A stretch of DNA of 32,932 nt from Methanobrevibacter sp. GTDB lineage: Archaea; Methanobacteriota; Methanobacteria; Methanobacteriales; Methanobacteriaceae. Shown piece by piece: positions 9,471 to 17,874 of the stretch. The notes below the pieces were generated by a model. That model did not search any database, was not told the DNA's origin, and saw only the letters and a list, made by a program, of their open reading frames with translations. The stretch covers positions 1 to 32,932 of the forward strand of contig JAUNXF010000006.1 of NCBI GenBank assembly GCA_030539935.1, in the 5' to 3' direction. Position 1 is the first letter of the stretch. Each line of letters begins with the position of its first letter. The position numbers and the translations under genes are program-made.

Positions 9471-11045
9471 ATGAAAGCATTAGTAGCAGATGCAATAAAT
9501 GAAAAAGGTATTGAAAACTTGAAAGAAGTTTGTGAAGTTGTAGTGGATACAAGCATAACCCCAGAAGAATTGCTTGAAACCATTGGTGAATACGATGCAA
9601 TCCTAATTAGAAGCAGAACCAAATTGCCTGCTGAAGTTATTGAAAAGGCAGACAACCTTAAGATCATTGCAAGGGCAGGTGTAGGTGTAGACAACGTTGA
9701 TGTGAATGCAGCTACCCAAAAAGGTATCATGGTAGTCAATGCACCTGAATCCACCTCAATCACTGTAGCGGAACACACTATGGGACTCATCTTAAGCACC
9801 ATCCGTAAAATAGCCATTGCTGACAAATCCACTAAAGAGGGAAAATGGGAGAAAAAGGCATTCATGGGTATGGAACTTAGAAACAAGACCCTTGGTGTAA
9901 TCGGTATGGGAAGAATCGGATCCCAAGTGGTAAACAGATGCAAGGCATTTGAAATGGATGCAATTGCATACGACCCATACTTGCCTCCTGAAGTGGCTAA
10001 GAATATGGGCGTTGAGTTATACGAAGACATTGAAGACGTATTGACCAGAGCAGATGTAATTACAATTCACGTTCCACTCACTCCTGAAACCGAACACTCA
10101 ATTTCAACCGAACAGTTCAAGATGATGAAGGACACTGCACTCATCTTCAACTGTGCACGTGGTGGAGTCATTGATGAGGATGCATTATATGAAGCATTGA
10201 CCACTGGAGAAATCCTTGGAGCAGGACTTGACGTATATGAAAAGGAACCTGCAAAGGACAACAAGCTATTCGAATTGGACAATATCGTATGTACCCCTCA
10301 CATTGCAGCATCCACTAAGGAAGCTCAAAGGGATGCGGCAATCATTGTAGCAAATGAGGTCATTACCCTATTCAAAGGAGGAATGCCTAAAAACGTCATC
10401 AATATGCCTCGTATGAACAGCAGTGAATTTGAGGAAACCAACAATTACTTAGAGCTTTGTGAAAAATTAGGAAGCTTCATTTCCCAATCTGCAAGCAGCC
10501 CAATTAAAAAACTTGAAATCACATACAAAGGTGAAATCGCAAAGATTCCAAATAGGGAATTATTCACAAGAACCATCCTGCAAGGTATCCTAAACCCAAT
10601 CACTGAAACTGCTGTAAATGCTGTAAATGCAACCACTGTAGCCAAATCCAGAGGAATCAGCATTACCGAAGCTGTAAGTGATGACAGCGAAGGATACGAA
10701 ACCATGATCAAGGTTTCCGCAAGAACCAAAAATGGGGAAATGTCTGCAGACGGTACCTACTTGCACGAACCTAAAATCATTAAGGTCAATGGTTACTGGG
10801 TAGATGTGAAACCTGAAGGAAACATGTTCATTGCAAGATACAAAGACATTCCTGGAAGCATTGGTGCAATTGGTACCATATTTGGACAAAGAAACATTAA
10901 CATTGGTATCATGCAAGTGGGAAGAGACTCCTCAGGTGGAGAAGCTGTCATGATTCTCACTTTAGACGAACCTGCTACCAAAGAGGCAGTTGAAGACATT
11001 AAAGCATTGGAAAATGTTTATGATGCAACCAGATTGACTCTTTAA
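9471..11045 (+). CDS. serA: D-3-phosphoglycerate dehydrogenase
   Basis: This enzyme oxidises 3-phosphoglycerate to 3-phosphohydroxypyruvate with NAD, the first step of serine synthesis. At 524 residues it is the long form. It has substrate- and NAD-binding domains (about 1-310, with [10 protein letters not shown] at 68-77 and the Rossmann motif GMGRIG at 145-150), an intervening ASB-like domain, and a C-terminal ACT domain from about 450. The catalytic set is visible: Arg230 in FNCARGG, Glu259 in YEKEP and His277 in TPHIAAST. The ACT domain suggests feedback control by serine, as known in the family. The gene stands alone between divergent and convergent neighbours. An inverted repeat at the promoter suggests transcriptional control. 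Confidence 0.97.
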   Translation: MKALVADAINEKGIENLKEVCEVVVDTSITPEELLETIGEYDAILIRSRTKLPAEVIEKADNLKIIARAGVGVDNVDVNAATQKGIMVVNAPESTSITVAEHTMGLILSTIRKIAIADKSTKEGKWEKKAFMGMELRNKTLGVIGMGRIGSQVVNRCKAFEMDAIAYDPYLPPEVAKNMGVELYEDIEDVLTRADVITIHVPLTPETEHSISTEQFKMMKDTALIFNCARGGVIDEDALYEALTTGEILGAGLDVYEKEPAKDNKLFELDNIVCTPHIAASTKEAQRDAAIIVANEVITLFKGGMPKNVINMPRMNSSEFEETNNYLELCEKLGSFISQSASSPIKKLEITYKGEIAKIPNRELFTRTILQGILNPITETAVNAVNATTVAKSRGISITEAVSDDSEGYETMIKVSARTKNGEMSADGTYLHEPKIIKVNGYWVDVKPEGNMFIARYKDIPGSIGAIGTIFGQRNINIGIMQVGRDSSGGEAVMILTLDEPATKEAVEDIKALENVYDATRLTL

Positions 11046-11119
11046 GTAGAAATAGTTAAAATAAACTTAAAATTAAATATCAGCTAAAAATAAATAAAAA
11101 ATAGTTGAATTAAATAATC

Positions 11120-11160
11120 ATTAGAATTCATTTGAATTCTAATACCCTTTTTCTTTTTTA
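11120..11160 (+). terminator. Terminator of serA
   Basis: A perfect 11-bp inverted repeat (ATTAGAATTCA at 11120-11130 and its complement at 11133-11143) is followed by a pyrimidine/T-rich run (CCCTTTTTCTTTTTT). It lies between the convergent genes serA and the JAMM gene and points with serA. Confidence 0.65.
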
Positions 11161-11189
11161 AAAATAAAAATTTATAAAAATAGCTTTTT

Positions 11190-12041
11190 TTATTCAGAAT
11201 TATTCTCATCTGAATCTTCTTTTGATTTGTTTGTAACACCTTTAATAATAGGTTTGCCATCTCTAAATTCAATTATCAAACCTAAATCAGGGCTTTGACC
11301 ATTAATACGTTCTCCACCTATTCTAACTACCCTCGGATTTAAGTCAATGGCTCCCAAATCATCATCAGACACATTGTAAGGATTGAAAGATACATTAGAA
11401 CTATAGTTGGATGAACCATGGAAATTAGATGCACTATTCAAATCATCATCAAATTCATGGGAGTACTTATTGGTCTTTTCATTATCATCATCAAAGTAGG
11501 ACAAATCCTTATCCAAATCAAAGAATGATGGACTGATCTCTTCACCATCCATTCCATCAATCTCCTCTTTTATCTGTTCCAAATCCTCAAACATCAAATC
11601 CCTATTCTCATCACTGAAGCTCCCAACTTCAAAGGTTGTAGGCATCCCATAAGCATCATAGGCCTTCATGGTCTCCAGGCTATAAGGTTCACAAACAATT
11701 ATATGAAATGGGCCATGCTTTGAGAATGTCATCAAGTCTGCATGAGATGGATTTGCATTATTGCCTGGATGGGAATGTACTGAACCCCACTTTTTCTGAT
11801 TAGGGGGAATCATCCAATCATTGAAGGTGGCACTTGTGTGAGACCTTTCCCCTGGCAGGAACAGCAGACCTGTGATATAGAGAACCTTATCTTTAATATG
11901 GCCATCAAACATTGCCAAAAATTCATTGGGATATGATTTTTTTGAATAGAATACAACAGAATCTATCACTCCTTGGTCTACACAGACCTTTTTGAATTGA
12001 TTCTTCTCATTCATCTTAGATATCAAATCTTCAAATCCCAT
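11190..12041 (-). CDS. JAMM/MPN-domain metalloprotease-like protein
   Basis: The N-terminal 130 residues are a JAB1/MPN/Mov34 domain with the complete zinc motif: Glu40 (YPNEFLAM), then HSHP at 89-92, Ser99 and Asp102, with seven residues between His91 and Ser99. Archaeal proteins of this type can remove ubiquitin-like SAMP modifiers or act in related isopeptide cleavage; which substrate applies here is unknown. The remaining 150 residues form an unusual acidic, Ser/Asn-rich, probably disordered tail, ending in a short strand-rich piece (VVRIGGERINGQSPDLGLII). The start follows GGTGA with a four-base gap. The downstream gap to serA is convergent. I am sure of the domain but not of the biological target. 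Confidence 0.85.
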   Translation of the reverse strand: MGFEDLISKMNEKNQFKKVCVDQGVIDSVVFYSKKSYPNEFLAMFDGHIKDKVLYITGLLFLPGERSHTSATFNDWMIPPNQKKWGSVHSHPGNNANPSHADLMTFSKHGPFHIIVCEPYSLETMKAYDAYGMPTTFEVGSFSDENRDLMFEDLEQIKEEIDGMDGEEISPSFFDLDKDLSYFDDDNEKTNKYSHEFDDDLNSASNFHGSSNYSSNVSFNPYNVSDDDLGAIDLNPRVVRIGGERINGQSPDLGLIIEFRDGKPIIKGVTNKSKEDSDENNSE

Positions 12042-12107
12042 AATTTCACCAAAATAATAGATAAAAAAATTTTTTTAGTTTATAAAAAATGCATTATACC
12101 CTTATTG

Positions 12108-12869
12108 CTACCTTAAATTATCAAAAAACTCTTGATTAAAAATTTCCAATTCATAATCCACATACACTTCAGATCTTGTAGATGTTGTTTTTTCATTCCT
12201 TTTAGGATTGAATCCTTCTATTTCCCATGATCTCCTATAAACGCCAATTCCCCTTTTCTTCCAGGTGTCCACATCATTAAGGTTTATTCCCCTCTCAAAC
12301 AGCAGGTCATGAATCTCACTTGACTTCAATCCTTTTATCTTTTCATTTGCATCTTCATTATTGTATTCTTTTTTGAGTGCCCAGATGCCGTAGCCATTGA
12401 TGCAATTTCTCCAACATTCATCTTGTCTCCATTTGAAGTAGCTTGATATAGATGAAGCATCAATTGGAATGATTCTTGAATCAAAGGATATAGGAAATAC
12501 AATACTCCTTTCATTATCTGACAACTTATCTAAATTGAACTCATTAGAATAATCATGCAATAAATAATATGTAAAGGAACTTGAGGCCAGTGAGGCGAAC
12601 ACTGAATCAATCTTCTCAACTCTGCCAGAAAATGGAATCTCATCCAACAGTATACTGATCTCATCTGAGAAAGTGTAAATGAATTTAGGTGTAAACTGCT
12701 TGAAGATGTCGAGGCAAACATTTGTAATGACCTCATAAAAATTATCATCATAAGGTTTTTGAAGATTTAAAGCCTTTGCCAAACTATGAAACTTCCGACC
12801 ATCCAAACGTATTATGATGTTTGAGTTCTTTGGAACCTTCATAGTTGAATAAATCTCATAATCCTTCAT
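12108..12869 (-). CDS. thg1: tRNA(His) guanylyltransferase / Thg1-like 3'-5' polymerase
   Basis: Thg1 enzymes add nucleotides to the 5' end of tRNA, classically G-1 of tRNA(His); archaeal members use template-dependent 3'-5' addition and may also repair 5'-truncated tRNAs. At 253 residues the length is typical. The palm-domain motifs are intact: RLDGRKFHSL at 21-30 (Asp23) and YTFSDEISILL at 65-75 (Asp69, Glu70), the two-metal ligands. NCINGYG and a C-terminal RRSWEIEGFNPKRN also fit the family. GGTGA lies four bases before the ATG. Whether it acts mainly in tRNA(His) maturation or in repair cannot be read from the sequence. Confidence 0.93.
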   Translation of the reverse strand: MKDYEIYSTMKVPKNSNIIIRLDGRKFHSLAKALNLQKPYDDNFYEVITNVCLDIFKQFTPKFIYTFSDEISILLDEIPFSGRVEKIDSVFASLASSSFTYYLLHDYSNEFNLDKLSDNERSIVFPISFDSRIIPIDASSISSYFKWRQDECWRNCINGYGIWALKKEYNNEDANEKIKGLKSSEIHDLLFERGINLNDVDTWKKRGIGVYRRSWEIEGFNPKRNEKTTSTRSEVYVDYELEIFNQEFFDNLR

Positions 12870-12936
12870 AAAATCACCTAAATTTTAAATTCAATGATTT
12901 CTAATCATTTTAATACTGTTTTCATCATTTTAAATG

Positions 12937-13009
12937 CCAAAAAATTAAATTATATCCCTACAGAGAGAAAATTCCAAAAAACTTAATTATGTTCCTACAG
13001 AGAAACATT
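12937..13009 (-). repeat. 3'-end echo of nadX (imperfect 37-bp tandem duplication)
   Basis: The last codons, stop and 3' flank of nadX (12974-13009) are repeated just downstream at 12937-12973. The units share CCAAAAAA, AATTAT-like and CCTACAGAGA blocks, with about 31 of 37 positions alike and one gap. The stop codon triplet is present in both copies. Confidence 0.7.
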
Positions 13010-13748
13010 CGTTAAAGCTTTTCAACAATTTAATGGCTGAAAATGCAGCCAACATACTTGTTTTTGGATTTGCTGCAAATGGAACATTTTCAGAGCTTGT
13101 CCTGAATTCACCGAAGTCACCTTTAACTACAACTTCATGGACATTCCTATCAACCTTAGGGTCTACAATGATCTTAACGTCAATATCCATATTGCAGGCA
13201 ATGCTTAATGAAGCAGCGACATTAATGTTTACCGGAAACTTCTCTACAGCTTCTGAAGCCTTTCCTTCAAATAGAACCTCTTCCTCTTCAACTTCCCTGC
13301 CTAAAGATTTCGGTGCCTTTCTTGTAGTTAATGAGGCCTGTGTAATTTTACCAATGGATGCTGCCTTAATACCATCCAAACCTACAATGGCACCAGATGG
13401 CGCATAAACCTTAGCCTTATGCTCTTGAGCGACCTTATGAACCTTTTCCCTAAATTCATTATCCATCAAGGCACCTACACTCATAACCATCAAGTCGACA
13501 TTATTCTCTAAAATATCAATAGCTATGGCCTTTAATGCCATAGGAGAAGCTGCTTCAACAACCAAATCCACTTTGCTTATCATATCCTCAAGTTTGATTA
13601 CAGCTATTCCATTAGCAATTTGTGCAAGATTTTCCGCCCTTTCAATATCACGATCATAGAAATACTTGATTTCTATTCCCTTTTCAGATAGGATTTCATT
13701 GACTATTGTGTTTGCAATAGCTCCACATCCCACAATACCTACAATCAT
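12987..13748 (-). CDS. nadX: L-aspartate dehydrogenase (NAD biosynthesis)
   Basis: This enzyme converts L-aspartate to iminoaspartate with NAD(P), which quinolinate synthase then uses for NAD synthesis. It replaces aspartate oxidase in anaerobic archaea. The 253-residue length fits. The N-terminal Rossmann motif is [10 protein letters not shown], and the family blocks [40 protein letters not shown] and [14 protein letters not shown] are all recognisable. [11 protein letters not shown] carries a conserved His region of the family. GAGGTGA before the ATG is a strong ribosome binding site. The gene stands alone with more than 400 bases upstream. The last codons are duplicated downstream. Confidence 0.93.
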   Translation of the reverse strand: MIVGIVGCGAIANTIVNEILSEKGIEIKYFYDRDIERAENLAQIANGIAVIKLEDMISKVDLVVEAASPMALKAIAIDILENNVDLMVMSVGALMDNEFREKVHKVAQEHKAKVYAPSGAIVGLDGIKAASIGKITQASLTTRKAPKSLGREVEEEEVLFEGKASEAVEKFPVNINVAASLSIACNMDIDVKIIVDPKVDRNVHEVVVKGDFGEFRTSSENVPFAANPKTSMLAAFSAIKLLKSFNECFSVGT

Positions 13749-13814
13749 CAGTTCACCTCAATAAAAAAAAAATCTTATTTGAAAAAATATGACAAGATAT
13801 TTTTTTTTTAATAA

Positions 13815-13913
13815 AATTTGTATAAGTATATTTATCCTTAATATTAATTAATCTTTATTAAATAAAAAAGTATCTTAATAGAAATTTCAAATTAAATTAA
13901 CAGAAATTTCAAA
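13815..13913 (-). promoter_or_regulatory. nadX upstream region with paired GAAATTTC palindromes
   Basis: The gap 13749-14159 has no gene. Minus-strand TATA-like sequences (AAATATAC, TTATAC) lie at about 13818-13832. Further upstream AGAAATTTCAAA occurs twice, at 13880-13891 and 13902-13913, exactly 22 bp apart, and each contains the 8-bp palindrome GAAATTTC. Two sites two helical turns apart could form an operator. The AT-rich background lowers confidence. Confidence 0.35.
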
Positions 13914-14159
13914 CTATTCAGAAAAAATATCCAATTTGGAATAAGAATCAGAAAAAGTTGTAAACCATTTATTATAAATTGTTAATAACATTGATAATAA
14001 CAAGAAAAAATAGAAAATTGACTTCATGAAAAATAAATAAAAAATAAGGAAAATTAAAAAATATGTTAATTAATCTGAAACTACATTTAGAAAAAATAGG
14101 CTAATAATCAAAGGATATGGTAAAAATCTCAAAGATTAATAACATATTTAGTTAAATAA

Positions 14160-14570
14160 CTATTGTGTTCTTGGTATAGGAGCTTCTACTGGAGCTTCTG
14201 CCGGAGCTGCTCTAACTGGCTCAGGTCTTGGACGGATAGACATTTCTTCCCCAGCAACTGGAGGTTTAGGTCTTTTCAAGTCTTGAGGATCAATTAACAT
14301 AATGTCTCCAATAGCAGTAACTCTGTCAAACTCAATATTAAGTAAGCCTTCTTGGAAGGTTCTGCCTACTTCTTCTTCAGGAACGAATTGGAATCCGCCT
14401 CTAAAGATATCTCTGAAACCTGCACTTTTTCTTTCAGGTTCTAAAGCCTTTACTTGAAGTCTAGAGATAGTTCCGTACCTAATATTAAGAACTACATCAT
14501 GTACTTGTCCTACATACTGTCCCGCTAATGTATATATATCTAAATCGTAAAGAGTGGAAACTTCTACCAT
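14160..14570 (-). CDS. PRC-barrel domain protein with proline-rich tail
   Basis: Residues 1-90 form a PRC-barrel, a small beta-barrel found in RimM and photosynthetic reaction centre H subunits. It shows LYDLDIYTLAGQYVGQVHDV, then VLNIRYGTISRLQV, then the strand ending GDIMLID. The last 30 residues are Pro/Ala/Glu-rich and probably disordered. I choose the second Met (MVEVSTL) because GGTGA is five bases before it; the longer reading to 14582 would begin inside that site. In haloarchaea PRC-barrel proteins (CdpB) link SepF to FtsZ at the division ring. A similar role here is possible but only inferred. It is a single gene with a long upstream spacer. Confidence 0.85.
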   Translation of the reverse strand: MVEVSTLYDLDIYTLAGQYVGQVHDVVLNIRYGTISRLQVKALEPERKSAGFRDIFRGGFQFVPEEEVGRTFQEGLLNIEFDRVTAIGDIMLIDPQDLKRPKPPVAGEEMSIRPRPEPVRAAPAEAPVEAPIPRTQ

Positions 14571-15199
14571 TTTTTTCACCATCTAACTCAATAAATCAAA
14601 ATAAAATGTTTAATATCAATGCATTAAAAACATTGAAAAATCCTTTAATTTTTTAAAATTTTAGCCTATGGAGAATGAATTAATAATTAAAGATATGAAT
14701 TTTTTAATTTTGGTTTTTATTAAGAAATTCATATGGAATTTAACAATTAAACATTAAATAAGCCTATTATATAATATATGTCTAATTGCTCATATAAATA
14801 CTTTATGTTTTTTAAGTCAGAATTAACTAATAAAATTCGAAATTAGTTAAAAAATTTAAATAAAAATTAAAAATAATAGTAAACCATTTGCAAAAATAAA
14901 AAAATAAGAAAATTTTCAAATCAAACCTAAAAAATAAGTAAAATTTCATCAAAAAAATTCGAAATTTTCGAAAAAATGATAATGACATGATAATATCATA
15001 AAAAATTACATGAAATCTGAAAAATATGTTAATATCATTGTAATATCAAATGAAAAATCATATAAATTTTAAGAAAAAATATTAATTAAGTTTGATAAAT
15101 TAAGAATAAAACTTAAAAAAAATTAAGAAAAAATAAGAAAATAAAAAGGGAAATATGAAAACAAATGGAATCTTTATAAAGCTTTTTTAAAAGTTCAGA
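14571..15199. other. Gene-free A/T-rich spacer
   Basis: No credible reading frame or RNA gene is seen in these 629 bases. Minus-strand TATA-like boxes for the PRC-barrel gene occur near 14763-14780 and 14788-14800, which would imply a leader of about 190 bases or more. TTCGAA appears at about 14835 and twice at 14958-14972, where it forms a near-palindrome. CAATG-CATTG at about 14617-14635 could form a weak hairpin in the leader. Confidence 0.5.
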
Positions 15200-15925
15200 T
15201 TAGCTTTCCAAAAAGTTTGTTATCATGTTTTTGGTTTCATTCAATGATTCCATAGGTATTCCATTAGGCATTTGACCCAATTCCCCTTGAACATCCTTTA
15301 AGATGCTACCATTCATTCCCAAGAACATGCCTTCGGAAACAATGTCCATGAATGTTGCAGGAGGAAGCAGGGAAACCCCTACCCTATTGCCTTCCTTGAC
15401 TGTCAAATCATTGGTGACCACCTTTAAGGCCCTCTTACCAAGATTTACATTGCAGATCATTAGTGAATCCGCCTTAGGATGCTTGCTGACACTCATGATT
15501 TCTCCAACCTTGACGTCAATTCCGATGATTGGGTCCTCAATTGGCCCAAACTTAAATCTTGATCTGAGGCCTAAGATGGTGTCCAGGAAAAATCTAACCT
15601 TTGCAATGTTCTCCTCTGTCTTTTCCCTTTCATCCTTTGGGGCGCCATTCAAAAACTTATGAGCCCAATCCTCACCTCCAAGGAAAGTGATGATTCTATG
15701 AGCCTTCTCCTCAAGCTTTTCAACATCTTCACAATTAGCCAAAGTGTCTCCTTCAAGATAGCAGTAAAGCAAAGACTTTAAATCAGGCTCCATCTTTTTA
15801 GTCTCCTCAATAGCACCCTTCTTATTCCAATTGCCTCTAAAGCTACCTGTCTGAACGGTTCTTAAAAACAATTCACGAGCATGCATAGCCACTAATATCC
15901 TATAATCTTTAGCAGTATCCCACAT
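15200..15925 (-). CDS. tRNA-binding OB-fold domain protein (MetRS C-terminal / Trbp111 type)
   Basis: The C-terminal half, from about residue 133, is a tRNA-binding OB fold like that at the end of methionyl-tRNA synthetase: VKVGEIMSVSKHPKADSLMI, then KRALKVVTNDLTVKEGNRVGVSLLPP, then SEGMFLGMNGSILKDVQG. The N-terminal 130 residues are mainly helical and charged, without a catalytic motif that I recognise. Proteins of this build in methanogens are annotated as tRNA-binding proteins and may aid an aminoacyl-tRNA synthetase or tRNA quality control. The ATG follows GTGAT with a three-base gap. No neighbour gives a functional hint. The domain call is firm; the role is unknown. Confidence 0.85.
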   Translation of the reverse strand: MWDTAKDYRILVAMHARELFLRTVQTGSFRGNWNKKGAIEETKKMEPDLKSLLYCYLEGDTLANCEDVEKLEEKAHRIITFLGGEDWAHKFLNGAPKDEREKTEENIAKVRFFLDTILGLRSRFKFGPIEDPIIGIDVKVGEIMSVSKHPKADSLMICNVNLGKRALKVVTNDLTVKEGNRVGVSLLPPATFMDIVSEGMFLGMNGSILKDVQGELGQMPNGIPMESLNETKNMITNFLES

Positions 15926-16022
15926 AATATCACGATTGATAAAGTTTAAATTAAATAATTCTTTAAGTTTCTGATTGATTATTAGTTTATTTTTCTTTAA
16001 ATTAATACTTTATTAAATTATT

Positions 16023-16129
16023 TGCAATTGAATGCAATCAGAAGAAAAAAAAATAAAACAAATCACCTGCAATTGAAACCGATCGATAAGACCAAATAAA
16101 AACAAATCACCTGCAATTGAATGCAATCA
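16023..16129 (-). repeat. 3'-end echo of the aldehyde dehydrogenase gene (three partial copies)
   Basis: The 3' end of the gene at 16096-16129 is partly repeated downstream. ATAAAACAAATCACC plus TGCAATTGAA appears at 16053-16077 and, with one extra A, at 16096-16121. TGCAATTGAATGCAATCA appears at 16023-16040 and 16112-16129. The stop codon (TCA on the plus strand) is kept in the 16053 copy. AAGACCAAAT at 16088-16097 is the inverse of ATTTGGTCTT at 16130-16139. Confidence 0.75.
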
Positions 16130-17522
16130 ATTTGGTCTTGCACATATCCTCAACTGCATATTTGATTCCTTCCTTGCCCATTCCGCTTGACTTGAATCCT
16201 CCAAATGGCATAGCATCTGTTCTGAATGTTGATTCCTTATTGATCAAAACGGAACCTGCATCTATTTCATTTGCACACCTTAATGCACTGTGAATGTTTT
16301 CAGTGAACACTCCTGCCTGAAGGCCATATTGGGTATCATTCGCCACCTTAATTGCCTCATCAATTCCATCAACCCTAATGATTGGTGCAATTGGGCCAAA
16401 GGTTTCATTTGCAACCAAGTCCATAGACATGTTCACATTATCCAAAATGGTAGGCTCATAGAAGCAATCCTTACGGTTTCCACCAAGCATCAATTCTGCA
16501 CCATCCCCAATTGCACTGTTAACGGCAGTTTCAATGTGAATGGCTGAACTTTCATTGATTACCGGACCAATATCAGTTGATTCATCCATAGGATCCCCCA
16601 TCTTCAATCTGCTTGCCTCCTTTACAAATGAATCTATGAATTCATCAGCTATCACATTATCCAATATTATCCTTTTTACACCTATGCAAACTTGTCCTGA
16701 GAAGAGAAATGCCCCTGATGTAGCTGCACTCACTGCCTTTTCAACATCAGCATCTTCAAGCACAACCAATGGATCATTACCTCCAAGCTCCATAGTCAGT
16801 TTCTTCATTCCTGCCCTTGATGAAATGAACAGTCCAGTGGCTACACTGCCTGTAAATGAGATCTTATTTATGCCGGCTGATACAACCATTGCATCCCCAA
16901 CTTCACTGCCATATCCAGTTACAGAGTTTATTACACCATTTGGAAAGTGATTGTTGATTATTTCCGCCAATCTTAATGCAGCAAGTGGCGCCTCCATAGA
17001 AGGCTTCATGACAACAGCATTCTTAGCTGCAATGGCTGGAGCTATCTTATGCAATGCAAGGTTAACAGGATAATTGAATGGGGTAATTGCACCTACAACA
17101 CCAAGGGGAACCTTCTTTGTAAATGCCAAAAACCTTGCATCGACAGAGCCTGTAGCATCTATAGGTACAGATTCCCCATAAATCCTTTTAGCCTCTTCAG
17201 CTGCAAACTGCAATGTTTCAACAGACCTTTGAAGTTCTACAATAGCTTGCTTATAGGGCTTTCCAGCTTCCATAACTATAAGCTTTGCAATATTTTCGCT
17301 TTCCCTTTCAAGCTCTTCACAAGCATCATATAATCTGATTGAGACTTCCTTTGCAGACAATTCATTCAATGCCTTTTTTGCACTGTTTGCTGCTTCAACA
17401 GCATCATCAACATCACTTCTATATCCTATTGGAACTGTATCCACAATTTCTCCATTATATGGATTAATGACATCATAATGGTCTGATTTATCTACAAATT
17501 CACCATTAATTAAGAATTTCAT
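16107..17522 (-). CDS. cofA: Lactaldehyde dehydrogenase (aldehyde dehydrogenase family)
   Basis: This NAD(P)-dependent aldehyde dehydrogenase has 471 residues and all key sites: Asn150 in TPFNYPVN, the cofactor loop FTGSVATG at 223-230, Glu245 in MELGGNDP and the nucleophile Cys279 in FSGQVCIG. Its whole-length pattern resembles the Methanocaldococcus lactaldehyde dehydrogenase, which makes lactate for the side chain of coenzyme F420. The CofA name rests on that family resemblance, so another small aldehyde substrate is possible. GGAG lies eight bases before the ATG. It is a single gene; the pilus genes upstream are separated by 118 bases. The 3' end is echoed downstream (16023-16129). Confidence 0.88.
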   Translation of the reverse strand: MKFLINGEFVDKSDHYDVINPYNGEIVDTVPIGYRSDVDDAVEAANSAKKALNELSAKEVSIRLYDACEELERESENIAKLIVMEAGKPYKQAIVELQRSVETLQFAAEEAKRIYGESVPIDATGSVDARFLAFTKKVPLGVVGAITPFNYPVNLALHKIAPAIAAKNAVVMKPSMEAPLAALRLAEIINNHFPNGVINSVTGYGSEVGDAMVVSAGINKISFTGSVATGLFISSRAGMKKLTMELGGNDPLVVLEDADVEKAVSAATSGAFLFSGQVCIGVKRIILDNVIADEFIDSFVKEASRLKMGDPMDESTDIGPVINESSAIHIETAVNSAIGDGAELMLGGNRKDCFYEPTILDNVNMSMDLVANETFGPIAPIIRVDGIDEAIKVANDTQYGLQAGVFTENIHSALRCANEIDAGSVLINKESTFRTDAMPFGGFKSSGMGKEGIKYAVEDMCKTKLIAFNCR

Positions 17523-17640
17523 GATTCTAACTCCAAATTATTTAATTAATTTCTTAAATTTTAGACTTTCAAAAATATTGAAATTACTCAATATCCTATA
17601 TGTTTTTTAAAGTATATATCTTAATGATAAAATTTTAAAA

Positions 17641-17862
17641 TTATTCAAATCTGGAAGCAATATCACTAAATGAACCGTTTAAAGCATTCAATTCATTAGA
17701 ATCAATCTCACTTCCCAAATCTACCAAATATGACTTATACATTGAAACCACAAGAAGAATGATTACAATGATTCCTCCTATGATTAATATTAGCTCTACA
17801 GAGCCTTGCCCATTATCATCTCCAAAGGAATCGATGATAGAATAAAATAAACTATTTTTCAT
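17641..17862 (-). CDS. Archaeal type IV pilin-like protein with class III signal peptide
   Basis: This 73-residue protein has the class III signal motif at 18-24: GQGSVEL, with the expected cut between Gly18 and Gln19 and Glu23 at mature position +5. A hydrophobic helix follows (ILIIGGIIVIILLVVSMY). Such prepilins are cut by the EppA-type peptidase and assembled by a TadA-like ATPase and a FlaJ/TadC-like platform. The mature part is only about 55 residues, so it may be a minor or short pilin. It starts 12 bases after the stop of the platform gene, with GGTGA four bases before the ATG, so the two form an operon. The motif is clear; the pilus type is inferred. Confidence 0.87.
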   Translation of the reverse strand: MKNSLFYSIIDSFGDDNGQGSVELILIIGGIIVIILLVVSMYKSYLVDLGSEIDSNELNALNGSFSDIASRFE

Positions 17863-17874
17863 AATCTCACCAAA

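Noticed and set aside
9449-10030. Minus-strand open frame of 193 codons opposite serA
   Set aside because: It is a shadow of serA; its translation is rich in residues expected from antisense reading and shows no domain.
13033-13407. Plus-strand open frame of 124 codons opposite nadX
   Set aside because: It is a shadow of nadX, whose motifs are complete on the other strand.
15180-15230. Possible echo at the end of the tRNA-binding protein gene (AGCTTTTTTAAAAGTT against AGCTTTCCAAAAAGTT)
   Set aside because: Only 16 bases with three mismatches in an A/T-rich setting; too weak.
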